A stretch of DNA of 64,000 nt from a virus. Under the pieces are notes generated by a model. The model had not been told where the DNA came from and ran no database searches. It saw nothing but the letters and a program-made list of their open reading frames with translations. Where the stretch lies: IMG/VR virus record IMGVR_UViG_3300011115_000879, positions 95,568 to 159,567 of that record; one strand, written 5' to 3'. Below, piece by piece: positions 9,188-19,238 of the stretch. Within the stretch, counting starts at the first letter, position 1. Every line of letters starts with the position of its first letter. The translations under genes were made by a program, and so were the position numbers.

Positions 9188-9522
9188 TAAAATTAACAGA
9201 TTTACTATTAGAATCAACCAATCTGTTTAGAATGGATGCCCTAATTAAAACAACTACTGGTATAAACAAAGTAGAAATATATAATCAAATCAGAGCAATT
9301 ACTGGTGTGGTAGTAATGACTATAGAACAAAGCGAATATTTGGATAGCCAAGCAACAGATAAATTTGAATATTCTTTATTACATATTAAATATTTAGTAA
9401 CATCCGACCCTAAAACAGATATAGAGAAAATTAAAAAAGACGCTCTAATCACAAATAGAATACCAGGGCTATTACAATTTATACCAAGATTAAATACAGC
9501 TAAACAACTAGGAAAATATTAA
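9184..9522 (+). CDS. Small capsid-targeted protein, unknown
   Basis: A 112-residue protein beginning M-I-K-L-T-D-L-L-L-E/S, a prohead-protease-type cleavage site shared with the genes at 9527, 49171 and 49820. The remainder (about 102 residues) is a small alpha/beta protein with no recognised family. The start overlaps the preceding stop (ATGA). Packaging into the head is inferred from the tag; its place among neck genes could instead mean that it is a neck component. Confidence 0.7.
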   Translation: MIKLTDLLLESTNLFRMDALIKTTTGINKVEIYNQIRAITGVVVMTIEQSEYLDSQATDKFEYSLLHIKYLVTSDPKTDIEKIKKDALITNRIPGLLQFIPRLNTAKQLGKY

Positions 9523-9526
9523 TATA

Positions 9527-9874
9527 ATGATAAAACTAACAGATCTAATACAAGAATTAGACGTACCACAAAACATATATAAACCAGGAGTAAAACCAGA
9601 ATCTGATGATGAATTCATGAAAAAAGGATTCAAAATGAGTCAAACTACTGTTGATCCTGAAACCGGAGCTTCTACATCAAATGTAGAATATTTACCATCA
9701 TTTGAACAAATTCGTAAAGATATCATAATGACACGTAGAGAATTTCAACCATTTAAATTTTCATCTAATCCTGATATAGCTAAATTGGCTAAAGATATTA
9801 ATATGCACTTAACTAAAGCTTCTAACATGATTTTCGCTTTAGATAAAATGGTTGAATTACAAAGAAAAGGATAA
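9527..9874 (+). CDS. Small capsid-targeted protein, unknown
   Basis: A 115-residue protein beginning M-I-K-L-T-D-L-I-Q-E/L, so it carries the same tag and I/L-x-E site as its neighbour at 9184. The C-terminal ~35 residues look helical and basic. No domain is recognised. It is tightly packed between 9522 and 9877, consistent with one operon from the neck to tail completion genes. Confidence 0.68.
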   Translation: MIKLTDLIQELDVPQNIYKPGVKPESDDEFMKKGFKMSQTTVDPETGASTSNVEYLPSFEQIRKDIIMTRREFQPFKFSSNPDIAKLAKDINMHLTKASNMIFALDKMVELQRKG

Positions 9875-9876
9875 CA

Positions 9877-11145
9877 ATGCCAAGACAAGATAAACCAATA
9901 CCAAGAACCGCACTTGAAATAACGCAAGAGCAAATCACACCATACCTAGCTAATCTAGGTACTCCGGTTAGTGAACAACATGCTTTTGCTCATAATCGCG
10001 GTACAGATTATTCTGCAAAGAATGAATTTGTAAAGGATATTAGTATTGGTTTAGAGGATATAGACAACGCAATGTTATACTATTTTGATAACTTTATTAA
10101 ACCTACTGTAATTCAAGATGGTAATAGAATGGCAGTAAGAACAATATATGGTTCACCAGAACGTTGGAAATCAGTTCAGGCAGATGGCTTTCATAGAGAT
10201 GGAAACGGACAAATTATAGTCCCTATTATAATGTTTAAACGCGATACAGTTGAAAAAACTAGAGGTTTAGGCAATAAAATAGATGGTAATACAGTAGCAT
10301 TATATCAAACAGTAGGTACATCATATAATAGAAATAATGTATATGATAAATTTGATATAATAAATAATAGAATACCATCAAAACGCTACTACCTAACTAC
10401 AGTACCAGATTATGTTACATTAACGTATAGCTGTATTATATTTACCAACTTTGTAGAGCAAAACAATAAAATAGTAGAAGCAATTGAATTTGCTTCCGAT
10501 TCATATTGGGGAGACCCAGCACGTTTTAAATTTAGAACAAGCATTGATACATTCAGTACAACAGTACTAATGGAATCAGGTACAGATAGAGTAGCAAAAT
10601 CAACATTTACATTTAAAGTAAATGGCTATATAATACCAAACACTATTAATAAAGACTTATCAACAATACGCAATAAATTCTATACTAAATCACAAGTAGT
10701 ATTTGATTTAGAAGTAATAGACGCGGCCGGTGTAACAACTAATGTAGACGCATTAACATTTGCAAACAAACCAGCAGCACAAAATTCAGCTGGTTCTACG
10801 TCATTCGTTGGAGGCGGCATTAATGTAACTAATAACATAGGAGCTAGTAATGCCGATTTATCATATATAAATGCAAATAAACAATTAACAGCTAATACTT
10901 TAACAACAAATACAGCCATATTTACAGGAGCAGTATTATTAAATCCACCAGATGGTTCCACACTTCCTGCAACATCAGCTGCTAATTTTGCAGTTTATAT
11001 TAATAGTGTATATGTTTCACCATCATATATAACTAATATTACATCAACAGCAGGTAATGTAATATTTACTTTTGACACAACAAGCTTAGGATACACATTA
11101 GATAACACAACAGATACAGTAGTAGCAATCGGTAAATTTCAATAA
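9877..11145 (+). CDS. Tail sheath stabiliser / tail completion protein (gp15-like) with C-terminal extension
   Basis: A 422-residue protein. Residues ~60-280 follow the order of conserved features in T4 gp15: a Y-F-D-N-F segment, V-R-T-I-Y-G-S-P-E-R-W, V-P-I-I-M-F-K-R, a Y-S-C-I-I-F-T-N-F segment and T-F-K-V-N-G-Y-I-I-P. T4 gp15 caps the tail tube and joins it to the neck. The last ~130 residues are Thr/Asn/Ala-rich and fibre-like and have no counterpart in T4. It follows the gp14-like gene, as gene 15 follows 14 in T4. The match is from recalled pattern, not an alignment. Confidence 0.6.
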   Translation: MPRQDKPIPRTALEITQEQITPYLANLGTPVSEQHAFAHNRGTDYSAKNEFVKDISIGLEDIDNAMLYYFDNFIKPTVIQDGNRMAVRTIYGSPERWKSVQADGFHRDGNGQIIVPIIMFKRDTVEKTRGLGNKIDGNTVALYQTVGTSYNRNNVYDKFDIINNRIPSKRYYLTTVPDYVTLTYSCIIFTNFVEQNNKIVEAIEFASDSYWGDPARFKFRTSIDTFSTTVLMESGTDRVAKSTFTFKVNGYIIPNTINKDLSTIRNKFYTKSQVVFDLEVIDAAGVTTNVDALTFANKPAAQNSAGSTSFVGGGINVTNNIGASNADLSYINANKQLTANTLTTNTAIFTGAVLLNPPDGSTLPATSAANFAVYINSVYVSPSYITNITSTAGNVIFTFDTTSLGYTLDNTTDTVVAIGKFQ

Positions 11146-13007
11146 TGAGCAACAAAATACTTAATAAACAAATACAATTTCCATTATCAGGATCATTTAC
11201 TGGATCTTTATTTGGTACTGCATCTTATGCCACAACAGCCTCTTATGTAATAGGAGGTGGTGGAAGTGGAACAGGATTTCCATTTAGTGGCAGTGCTGTT
11301 ATTACAGGAAGTTTACTTGTAAGCGGTAGCGGATTAACTATAACAGGATCTTTAAATGTAACTAACGGAATAACAGGATCATTATTAGGTACTGCATCAT
11401 TTGCAACAACAGCATCCAACATAACACCAGCCTTTACAGGCATTATCGCCAATACAAATAACAACGTACTAACATCAAACGGTGATGGTACAGTAACGGG
11501 TGAATCCAATTTGTATTTTGATGGAACTAATTTAGGTATTGGTAAAACAAATCCATCAGTTCCGTTAGATGTATTAGGTAATACTAACTTATCAGGTTCA
11601 TTAAATATATCAGGATCCACAACAACAAATGGAAATTTTACATTTACAGCTGTAAATAGGAGTATTGTCGGTAGTAATTCAACTACTACTGTCGCATTTG
11701 GAGGTTCTCTTGAATTAGGTGGATTTAGCAATATACTATTAAAAGTTAACGGTGCCATAAGAGGAACTATTTACGATAAAGGAAATTTCACCATTGCTAA
11801 CAATGCTAACGATGTAACTGATAGAGGATATAGAATAGCAGCAATATCGTCAGGATCTGCTACTGCTCAAGTATCAGGATCACTATACACAGAGGGATTT
11901 GTGTATCATTCAGGTATAATATCTGGGTCAGCTGTAGCAAATAATCCATCATCATCTATAATGCAAATAGGTGGCACAATTACGCCTACAGGTTCATTAA
12001 CAGGAGCAAGTGCAATATTCATCAACCCAATAATGTCAGCAAGTGCTAATAATCAGACATTAAACGGGTTAGATATTGCTCTTACAGTTAATACGGGAAG
12101 TTCTACTGGAACTATTTCAAATGCAATTAGGGTCGGAGGTAACATTACACCATCCAGTAATAATATCTACAGTATAGGAGCAACAAATTTTAGATTTTCA
12201 AATATCTTTACCGGAGGTTCAATATATACACCAGCAATTAGGGCAACCACATTAGTATTTGGTAATGAGGGTGGAACTGAGTATGGAAGATTTACATCGA
12301 ATGGTAACTTCCTAGTAGGTACAACAGCAGACACGGGCTACAAAGTGAATATAGGAGCGACAGGTACATCAGGCTCACTATTCGTATCAGGCTCATCTAC
12401 ATTTGCTGGTAATATTATAGTAACAGGATCATTAACAGTCAGTGCCTCAACAGCACAATTCCTAGCACAAAATGGAACAGTTACTAATCCGGCATATTCA
12501 TTTAGTAATGATACTAATACTGGGTTTAGGGGTGTAGGTAGTGGAGGCACTCAATATGTAGCAAGTGGATTAGGTTATATTAATTTTTATGGTGATAGTA
12601 TTAGAGTAAACACAACAAATATCACAATTCGTGATACTGCAGCAAACCACTTATTAGGATTTAGAAGTGTTAACCTAAATTCAAATGGAAAAAACAACTA
12701 TATTAGATTAGCAAATGCTGATACAGGTAGTGCTACTAATCCAAGAATAGAAGTAACTACTAGTGGTACTGATACGAATATATCATTAGATATAGTTCCA
12801 TTAGGTACGGGAAGCATTAACTTAATAGGAATAACTAGAATAACAGGATCAGCTATAGTAACAGGATCACTTATAATGGATCCATCTGGTTCATTTACAT
12901 TACCACTTACATCATCAACGTTACCATCCACAGGTAGTATGTATTGGAGTGGATCATTATTGTTTGTATATAATGGTACTAGATATATGAGTGCTAGCTT
13001 TGTATAA
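11145..13007 (+). CDS. Tail fibre-like protein A (Ser/Gly/Thr-rich)
   Basis: A 620-residue protein built from short beta-rich motifs: T-G-S-L-F-G-T-A-S-Y-A, A-V-I-T-G-S-L-L-V-S-G-S-G and similar, plus a longer mid-section with L-G-I-G-K-T-N-P-S, common in phage fibres and trimeric adhesins. Its start shares one base with the previous stop (TAATG). The 57-bp cassette at 11277-11333 recurs in two other fibre genes. It is probably surface-exposed and involved in host recognition; no receptor-binding tip can be named. Confidence 0.72.
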   Translation: MSNKILNKQIQFPLSGSFTGSLFGTASYATTASYVIGGGGSGTGFPFSGSAVITGSLLVSGSGLTITGSLNVTNGITGSLLGTASFATTASNITPAFTGIIANTNNNVLTSNGDGTVTGESNLYFDGTNLGIGKTNPSVPLDVLGNTNLSGSLNISGSTTTNGNFTFTAVNRSIVGSNSTTTVAFGGSLELGGFSNILLKVNGAIRGTIYDKGNFTIANNANDVTDRGYRIAAISSGSATAQVSGSLYTEGFVYHSGIISGSAVANNPSSSIMQIGGTITPTGSLTGASAIFINPIMSASANNQTLNGLDIALTVNTGSSTGTISNAIRVGGNITPSSNNIYSIGATNFRFSNIFTGGSIYTPAIRATTLVFGNEGGTEYGRFTSNGNFLVGTTADTGYKVNIGATGTSGSLFVSGSSTFAGNIIVTGSLTVSASTAQFLAQNGTVTNPAYSFSNDTNTGFRGVGSGGTQYVASGLGYINFYGDSIRVNTTNITIRDTAANHLLGFRSVNLNSNGKNNYIRLANADTGSATNPRIEVTTSGTDTNISLDIVPLGTGSINLIGITRITGSAIVTGSLIMDPSGSFTLPLTSSTLPSTGSMYWSGSLLFVYNGTRYMSASFV

Positions 13008-13015
13008 TATTTATA
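13007..13015 (+). promoter_or_regulatory. Late-promoter-like motif ATATTTATA
   Basis: It overlaps the last base of the preceding stop codon and ends 58 nt before the next fibre gene. Confidence 0.45.
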
Positions 13016-13073
13016 GACAGCTTACATAAGCCGTAATATCAAGATATATATCTAACAAACTGATTCCATACAT

Positions 13074-16000
13074 ATGGCTAGCAATATAGAAATAAAACGG
13101 AGTGCCGTCCCTGGCAAAGTCCCAACAACATCATCCCTACAACTAGGACAGATAGCCCTTAACACATACGAAGGTAAAGCATATCTTAAAAAAGATAACG
13201 GTGTTCAATCTATTATAGAAATAGGTAGCGCAACATTCCCGTATATAGGAAATGCCGTTATTACAGGCAGTTTAACTGTAAGTGGTAGTGGAATAACTGT
13301 AATAGGCAATCAAACAATAACTGGATCACTCAAAGTAACTGGTTCTTATACACTAACCGGAACTACATCATTAACAGGTAGTGTTAGTATTAGTGGATCT
13401 ACGACTATAATAGGTACAACTAATTTTAGTAATTCATCAACTACGATAACAGGTTCATTATTAGTAAGTGGCTCTACAACTCAAATAGGCAACAACACTC
13501 TAACAGGTAATACTAGTTTAAGTGGTAGTATTAATATTAGTGGTTCAAGTACAATACGAGGAACCACTTCAATGACTGGTTCATTATTAGTAAGTGGTTC
13601 TACAACACAAATTGGTAATAATACTCTAACAGGAAATACCCTATTAAGTGGTAGTATTACAATATCAGGATCGTTTCCTATAGGTAGTTATTCATCATCT
13701 GTAAACATATACGGAGATACATCAATGACGGGTTACTTAAAATTTAACCCTCAATCTACAAATATAAACACATCCATATCATCATCGTATATCTATGTAT
13801 CAGGTTCAACAAATGATTTATATTTTAGCCAAAACAGTAATGGATTTAGTAATATAACTCGTTTACGTTGGTTAGAAGGTAATCTATACACAGGTTTATT
13901 AAATGGGGGAATAATCACAACACAATCATCCACAGTATATCAAGTACAAAGCGGTAGTGGTATTATTGTTACAATGAATGCTTCACTAGGCAGTGACCCA
14001 TACCCTACAGTACAATACATTAACTGGCCAACTTTATCATCCAGTATAGCATCATTAAGTGCATCATATGACCAGCAATTTGTTGCTATAAATACATCAG
14101 CACAAATATTTGCTCAAGGAATACCATATTATGACGGTGATTATAATACTAAAATACCACTTGGTATTGTAATACATCAAAATCACTCAACAATAAATGC
14201 CGTACAAACATTTCCAAGTGTAGGATATGGCTGGAAACAAAGATCATATGATTTTATTAAAGCATTTGGCCCATTAAAAACATCAGGTTATACTTTACAA
14301 GCAAGTAGCTCACTTGGATTATTATTAGGAGGAGGTACTGCATGGGTTGATGGTAGAAATTATACAGTAGACCCAAATAATCCAAGTTACATTACAGAAG
14401 CAACAGGTATAACAACATCAAAGATATACTACTACTATCAAACAGGATCCGATTTTAAATATGATACAAATGGTGGAAACGGATATACAAACGTAACAGC
14501 ATCGTTGTATTCAAATAATGGTGTATTAACTGCCTTATCAACCAATAATAAGTGGTCAATACAAAGAGTATATTATTTCCCTAATAGTGCTACAAAAGCA
14601 TTTTACATTTATTATGGTAATGTTCAATATGATACCTATGCAGAGGCTTTAGCAGGTATATCTACAGAAGCATTTACCGAAGCACCAAACACAGCAGCAA
14701 ACGCCATCTTTGTGGGATATATGCTGTTACAAAAAACAGCAAATTTTACTACAACTCCTGGACCAACAGGAACATGGGAATTTAGAGCAGGTAGCTTATT
14801 CAGAGCAGGAGGTAGTGGAGGAGCTAGTGGTGGTGGCGGCGGTGGTGCAACATCATTAACTGGTTTAACTGATGTATCTATAACTTCACCAACTAATGGA
14901 CAACCATTAACATATAATGCTACTACAACAAAATGGAGTAATAGCAGCGCTATAACAGCTAGTGTATTAGGTAATTTAACTGGTACAGCAGCAACAGCAT
15001 CCTATGTAACAGCATCTGCTGTAGTAGGAACTGTAGCAAGTAGTTCATATGCTTTAACAGCATCATATGCAATGAATGGTGGTGGCGTTACATCGATAAT
15101 AGCAGGTAGTGGTATAAGTGTAAATCAATCAACAGGAAATGTAACTATTACAAACACAGGTGGTGGTGGTTCAACATTTCCCTATATAGGAAATGCTGTC
15201 ATTACAGGTAGTTTGACTGTAAGTGGTAGTGGAATAACAGGATCATTATACGGTGTAGCAGAATCTGCTTTAGTTAAATATGAATTAGCAACATATAACT
15301 TTGGAGGTAGTAACTATAAAATTAGTGATTTTCAAAATTCTATTATGGGTGTTTATTCAAATTTTAATCCCAATATATCAAATGCTGGTGATAGTATACC
15401 TACTTTATTACCATATCTATATGTAGATATATTAGACTATACTAATCAAACAGCATATTATAAACAAACATTCAGTACTTTATCTAGTTTAAGTAGTTCA
15501 TTATCTTCAAGAGGAGTCGTTACAGGTAAATTAATCTTCTATTCATATCAAAATGATACTAAAAATATGAAAGTAGGAGGTATTAATATATTATATTCAT
15601 CAATAGGCAATAATAAAATCCAATCAAGAAAATCAATTAACCCTGATACAGGATCAGCAGCATATACTGCACTTAATAATTTCATATCAAGTTCATTAGT
15701 TACATATGGTTCATCTAATATACCTAATTTTACTACTAATTATATTAATCAAAATCAAGTTAATACAATACATACAGGTAAAGTTATAGGAATGGTACCT
15801 ATTAACAAATATGAAAAAAGACATATAAAAAATTTCTATTATTACAATCCTAAACCTAATAGCTCAGTTAATTCAAGTAATAGCTTAGTAACACCTGCAA
15901 CAACACGTAGTAAATTATTAGCCCATATACTCTGTTCAGTCGTTATAACTAAAACAACAGTACCCGTTTTTAATTTTAGTTTTGTAGCACTTAATACAAC

Positions 16001-16463
16001 ATATAGATATTCTTGGGATAATAGTGGAGTATTTAAAGCTAATGGCAACCAAGGATATTTCCATATTTATATATTCGAAACAGATCCAGGACTGCGAAGC
16101 ATAGCAGTTGAAGCCTTAACAATAGATCAATTAAACTTACCCTTTTCATCGCGGTCAGGAGATGCTACTGGTGCTCATTCTAGCTATATGTATTTACTCA
16201 AGAAAAATAATACTATAGCTGTAAGTACATCTCATACAAGAACCGATACTCAATTAGACATAGACGGAGTAAGTTTAATAGATAATACATTTAATATAAA
16301 TGGTAATTTTTTCTATAATGATAAAAATAATAACGATATAACAGCTATTAGATTTTATTCAAATAAAACATGTGATGTATTTAATAGATGTTGTAGATTA
16401 GAATATAATAAGTATAATGGAACTAAACTAAATTATTTTAAATTAAATTATAATAGTCCTTAA
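13074..16463 (+). CDS. Tail fibre-like protein B (large)
   Basis: A 1129-residue protein. The N-terminal ~50 residues (K-R-S-A-V-P-G-K-V-P-T-T-S-S-L-Q-L-G-Q-I-A-L-N-T) form a module I associate with tail-fibre attachment ends in marine T4-like phages. Residues ~55-205 are T-G-S/S-G-S repeats, including two 42-residue units. A globular stretch follows, then a Gly-rich hinge near residue 585, a second A-V-I-T-G-S-L-T-V-S-G-S-G cassette near 702, and a distinct Asn/Tyr-rich C-terminal domain from ~735 that probably carries the receptor-binding surface. The C-terminal domain has many Asn/Ile/Lys codons and may be of different origin. Confidence 0.72.
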   Translation: MASNIEIKRSAVPGKVPTTSSLQLGQIALNTYEGKAYLKKDNGVQSIIEIGSATFPYIGNAVITGSLTVSGSGITVIGNQTITGSLKVTGSYTLTGTTSLTGSVSISGSTTIIGTTNFSNSSTTITGSLLVSGSTTQIGNNTLTGNTSLSGSINISGSSTIRGTTSMTGSLLVSGSTTQIGNNTLTGNTLLSGSITISGSFPIGSYSSSVNIYGDTSMTGYLKFNPQSTNINTSISSSYIYVSGSTNDLYFSQNSNGFSNITRLRWLEGNLYTGLLNGGIITTQSSTVYQVQSGSGIIVTMNASLGSDPYPTVQYINWPTLSSSIASLSASYDQQFVAINTSAQIFAQGIPYYDGDYNTKIPLGIVIHQNHSTINAVQTFPSVGYGWKQRSYDFIKAFGPLKTSGYTLQASSSLGLLLGGGTAWVDGRNYTVDPNNPSYITEATGITTSKIYYYYQTGSDFKYDTNGGNGYTNVTASLYSNNGVLTALSTNNKWSIQRVYYFPNSATKAFYIYYGNVQYDTYAEALAGISTEAFTEAPNTAANAIFVGYMLLQKTANFTTTPGPTGTWEFRAGSLFRAGGSGGASGGGGGGATSLTGLTDVSITSPTNGQPLTYNATTTKWSNSSAITASVLGNLTGTAATASYVTASAVVGTVASSSYALTASYAMNGGGVTSIIAGSGISVNQSTGNVTITNTGGGGSTFPYIGNAVITGSLTVSGSGITGSLYGVAESALVKYELATYNFGGSNYKISDFQNSIMGVYSNFNPNISNAGDSIPTLLPYLYVDILDYTNQTAYYKQTFSTLSSLSSSLSSRGVVTGKLIFYSYQNDTKNMKVGGINILYSSIGNNKIQSRKSINPDTGSAAYTALNNFISSSLVTYGSSNIPNFTTNYINQNQVNTIHTGKVIGMVPINKYEKRHIKNFYYYNPKPNSSVNSSNSLVTPATTRSKLLAHILCSVVITKTTVPVFNFSFVALNTTYRYSWDNSGVFKANGNQGYFHIYIFETDPGLRSIAVEALTIDQLNLPFSSRSGDATGAHSSYMYLLKKNNTIAVSTSHTRTDTQLDIDGVSLIDNTFNINGNFFYNDKNNNDITAIRFYSNKTCDVFNRCCRLEYNKYNGTKLNYFKLNYNSP
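13449..13672 (+). repeat. Internal 126-bp direct repeat in fibre B
   Basis: Units starting at 13449 and 13575 encode T-G-S-L-L-V-S-G-S-T-T-Q-I-G-N-N-T-L-T-G-N with only a few third-position changes. The 126-bp period equals 42 codons, so the frame is kept if units are gained or lost. Confidence 0.7.
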
Positions 16464-16470
16464 TATTATA

Positions 16471-16479
16471 ATATTTATA
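16471..16479 (+). promoter_or_regulatory. Late-promoter-like motif ATATTTATA
   Basis: It lies 8 nt after the stop of fibre B and 122 nt before the next gene, with hairpin elements in between. Confidence 0.45.
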
Positions 16480-16548
16480 AATAGAAGCTACTGACTAAAA
16501 TGTGAGTTTCTATTTTGGATACGCTGTTTAAAATACAATATCCTATTA

Positions 16549-16585
16549 AGTCCCTGCTGTCCAAAATGCAAGGGACTTTTTCTAT
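16549..16585 (+). terminator. Terminator-like hairpin, possibly the end of a short RNA
   Basis: AGTCCCT (16549-16555) pairs with AGGGACT (16571-16577), followed by TTTTTCT. It lies downstream of the promoter-like motif at 16471 and upstream of the gene at 16602, so it would end a transcript of about 100 nt or attenuate the next gene. Confidence 0.55.
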
Positions 16586-16601
16586 CTAATTAATATCGAA
16601 T

Positions 16602-17669
16602 ATGCAAAATAGTATTTCATTTAAAAAACCAAACGACCTAAATGCTTACCAACTCATCAAAAGTGGTAGCACACTACAACTAAACTACTACTCAGCTAGT
16701 ATTGTACCGGTATCTGGAGGAATTTTAAATATAAGCTCAAGTATAAATGTGACCGGAGGTATAACAGGATCATTATTTGGAACTGCAACTACAGCATCAT
16801 ATATTTTAAATGCAGTAAATGCTGGTAATGGATTTCCATTTAGTGGAAGTGCCATTATTACAGGTAGTTTAGTTGTAAGTGGTAGTAGTGGTTTAACAGT
16901 ATTAGGACCATCAGTTTTTAAAGCAACTGGATCAGGTGTAAAAGTATTTTCCCTACAATCATCTGATTATATTGCTGGTTCAGCAGGAACTTCTCTAGAA
17001 ATAGATGCACCTTCTGGGAGTCCTTCTACTTCTACTATAACAGTTAAACAAGCAGGTGGGAATGTTGCTGCAAACTTAACTTTATCAACAAGTACTAATT
17101 TAATATTACCAAATAGTTCATTAGCTATAGGTAAAACATCACCATCTACTACATTAGATGTATTAGGTACTACCAACCTTTCAGGTTCATTATCTGTAAA
17201 AGGAACCGCAGCTATAACAGGCTCATTATCAGTAAGCGGCTCAACAACTATTAGAGGGTTAGGTAGTAATGATTTTACAATATTAGCACCTGACTTTGTT
17301 GGAAGTTCTACCGGAACAGAAATATTAATTACTGCCCCTGCCTCAAACGCCTCTGCTACATTAAGTGTTAGAACCGGTGGAGGGCCAGGCGGTGGAAATT
17401 TAACAATATCATCAGGAACTACTATAATAGGATCATTTAGCGGATCTTTAGTAGGTACTGCATCAACAGCGTCATTTGTAACAGGATCTGTATTTAACAG
17501 TGCTAATCTAGCATTAAGTGCATCGTATGCTTTAACAGCATCCTACATACTACAGGCAGTAAGTGCTTCATTCGCAACAACAGCTTCATTCGCTTTAAAT
17601 GCAGGAACAGCAGGTATTTCACAAGGTAAAGTAGTAGCAATAGCAACAGGATATTCAAATTTATTTTAA
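16602..17669 (+). CDS. Tail fibre-like protein C
   Basis: A 355-residue Ser/Thr/Gly-rich fibre protein. It has its own N-terminal ~40 residues, then the shared cassettes (T-G-S-L-F-G-T-A, and P-F-S-G-S-A-I-I-T-G-S-L-V-V-S-G-S encoded at 16833-16889), and ends with Ala-rich heptad-like T-A-S-Y/F-A repeats that could form a trimeric stalk. It resembles the N-terminal part of fibre A, which suggests duplication and shuffling. Function in host attachment is inferred. Confidence 0.68.
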   Translation: MQNSISFKKPNDLNAYQLIKSGSTLQLNYYSASIVPVSGGILNISSSINVTGGITGSLFGTATTASYILNAVNAGNGFPFSGSAIITGSLVVSGSSGLTVLGPSVFKATGSGVKVFSLQSSDYIAGSAGTSLEIDAPSGSPSTSTITVKQAGGNVAANLTLSTSTNLILPNSSLAIGKTSPSTTLDVLGTTNLSGSLSVKGTAAITGSLSVSGSTTIRGLGSNDFTILAPDFVGSSTGTEILITAPASNASATLSVRTGGGPGGGNLTISSGTTIIGSFSGSLVGTASTASFVTGSVFNSANLALSASYALTASYILQAVSASFATTASFALNAGTAGISQGKVVAIATGYSNLF

Positions 17670-17681
17670 AATATATAAACA

Positions 17682-18113
17682 ATGGCCGTAAACACAAACC
17701 CAATTTATTCCGGTACTGGACAAATAGGATTTACCACAGTTTTAACAGCAGCAAACGCATCTTATGATGCAACTGCAGCAAATGCAGTAACATTAATTAA
17801 TGCTAGTGTATCAGGTAGTTTCATACAAAGAATCAGATTTAAAGCATCAGGCTCAGCAACAGCAACAGTAGCACGTGTATTTCTTAATAATGCTGGTGGT
17901 GTAACAAGTAGCGCAGCAAGTAGTGTATTATTTGATGAAATTACATTAGCAGCAACTACAGCAACACAAACAGCAGCAACCGCAGTATATGAACTACCAA
18001 TGAATATAGCTTTACCATCAGGAAGTGCTATTGTAGTAGCAATTGCTACTGCCCAAGCTGGAGGTGGTGGATGGTATGCATCTGCTATAGGTGGTTCTTA
18101 TGTTCCTCAATAA
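17682..18113 (+). CDS. Small probable virion/fibre protein
   Basis: A 143-residue Ala/Thr/Ser-rich protein, predicted beta, ending G-G-G-G-W-Y-A-S-A-I-G-G-S-Y. It begins 12 nt after fibre C in an ACAATG context. It has no recognised family; position and composition suggest a fibre-associated or decoration protein. Confidence 0.55.
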   Translation: MAVNTNPIYSGTGQIGFTTVLTAANASYDATAANAVTLINASVSGSFIQRIRFKASGSATATVARVFLNNAGGVTSSAASSVLFDEITLAATTATQTAATAVYELPMNIALPSGSAIVVAIATAQAGGGGWYASAIGGSYVPQ

Positions 18114-18128
18114 TAAAATTATAATAAT

Positions 18129-18305
18129 ATGAGATATATGCTAATACAGGATGATGCAAATCCTGAAGTACAAATGTATTACGTAATGGAAGATGGTATA
18201 AATCAACTAATAAAAGTAGTTGATATGAATTGCAATGAATGCGGAGCCCCCGCAGCGCATTCTGTTATAGATAATAATCCACCATTACCCCCTTGCGCTG
18301 AATAA
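18129..18305 (+). CDS. Small protein with C-x-x-C pair
   Basis: A 58-residue frame (M-R-Y-M-L-I-Q-D-D-A, ending P-P-C-A-E) with the pair C-N-E-C and a Pro-rich tail ending in a third Cys. It fills the gap between the genes at 17682 and 18318 with normal spacing, which argues that it is real. It may bind metal; no family is recognised. Confidence 0.55.
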   Translation: MRYMLIQDDANPEVQMYYVMEDGINQLIKVVDMNCNECGAPAAHSVIDNNPPLPPCAE

Positions 18306-18317
18306 TAATTCTAAGTT

Positions 18318-19238
18318 ATGTTAGATCTCTTTAATATACCGTCTAATACAGATAGTACTAAAATATTTTATGTTCAAGGAGCAACAACTTGGCAAACATG
18401 GGTAAAACCACGTAATGCCAAGTTTATACAAATTGTTTGTATAGGTGGTGGTGGTGGAGGAGGCGGTGGAAGAGGAGCAAATGGAACCGCTACAGTTAGA
18501 GGTGGTGGTGGTGGGGGTGCTAGTGGTGGTATTACACAAGGTCTATACCCAGCATTCCTACTACCAGACACTTTATATGTACAACCAGGAATAGGAGGAG
18601 CAGGTGGACCCGGAGGTAATCTAGTAGGAGGAACAGCGGGTACAGCAGGAAGTACTAGTATAGTAACCTTACTTCCAACATCATCTGCTATAAGTAACAT
18701 ATGCATTGCTGCTGGAGGTAATGGAGGTGGTGCTGGTGCTACAGGAAATGCTGCAGGGGGAACTTCAACAGCCGCACAAACAGTAACAAATGCTCTTTTT
18801 TTAACACATGCTATCTTTACATCTTATGCTACAGTAGCAGGTAGTCAAGGAGCAGGTGTAGCCGGCGGCGCACCAGGAGCAGGCCAAACAGCATTAAATA
18901 CAGCAATAATAACTGGAGGAGGAGGAGGAGGAACAGCAACCGCTGGACCTGGAGGATCAATACTACCAGCTTCGGTAATACTATTATCTGTTGTTAGTGG
19001 CTCACCAGCACAAACTTCACCTAGTGTTAGTATACCTGCAGATAGTGGATACGGCTCTTTAACACCATTCTGCGGAACTGGAGGAGGTGGAGGTGGAGGA
19101 AACAATGCATTTACCGGAAGTGCAGGTGGAAGTGGATATTACGGGTGTGGTGGAGGTGGAGCCGGAGGAGGACAAAACGTTGGTGGAAGAGGCGGAAAAG
19201 GCGGAGACGGTTTAGTAATAATAACAACAATAACATAA
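18318..19238 (+). CDS. Glycine-rich tail protein, tandem copy 1
   Basis: A 306-residue protein. The N-terminal pattern F-Y-V-Q-G-A-T-T-W-Q-T-W-V-K-P-R-N-A-K-F is followed by V-C-I-G-G-G-G-G-G and long poly-Gly tracts, typical of phage glycine-rich tail/adhesin domains. Its C-terminus ends with G-G-K-G-G-D-G-L-V-I-I-T-T. It is the first of three tandem paralogues. By analogy with the polyglycine sandwich adhesins of some T4-like phages it may form a receptor-binding tip; this is inference. Confidence 0.7.
   Translation: MLDLFNIPSNTDSTKIFYVQGATTWQTWVKPRNAKFIQIVCIGGGGGGGGGRGANGTATVRGGGGGGASGGITQGLYPAFLLPDTLYVQPGIGGAGGPGGNLVGGTAGTAGSTSIVTLLPTSSAISNICIAAGGNGGGAGATGNAAGGTSTAAQTVTNALFLTHAIFTSYATVAGSQGAGVAGGAPGAGQTALNTAIITGGGGGGTATAGPGGSILPASVILLSVVSGSPAQTSPSVSIPADSGYGSLTPFCGTGGGGGGGNNAFTGSAGGSGYYGCGGGGAGGGQNVGGRGGKGGDGLVIITTIT

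Noticed and set aside
16063-16071. ATATTTATA inside fibre B (and another near 39408 in the PolA-like gene)
   Set aside because: They lie within coding sequence far from any start; taken as background matches in AT-rich DNA and a caution for the promoter claim.
19145-19237. Extension of glycine-rich copy 2 to 19145
   Set aside because: The extra residues are Trp/Arg-rich out-of-frame readings of the neighbour's poly-Gly region.
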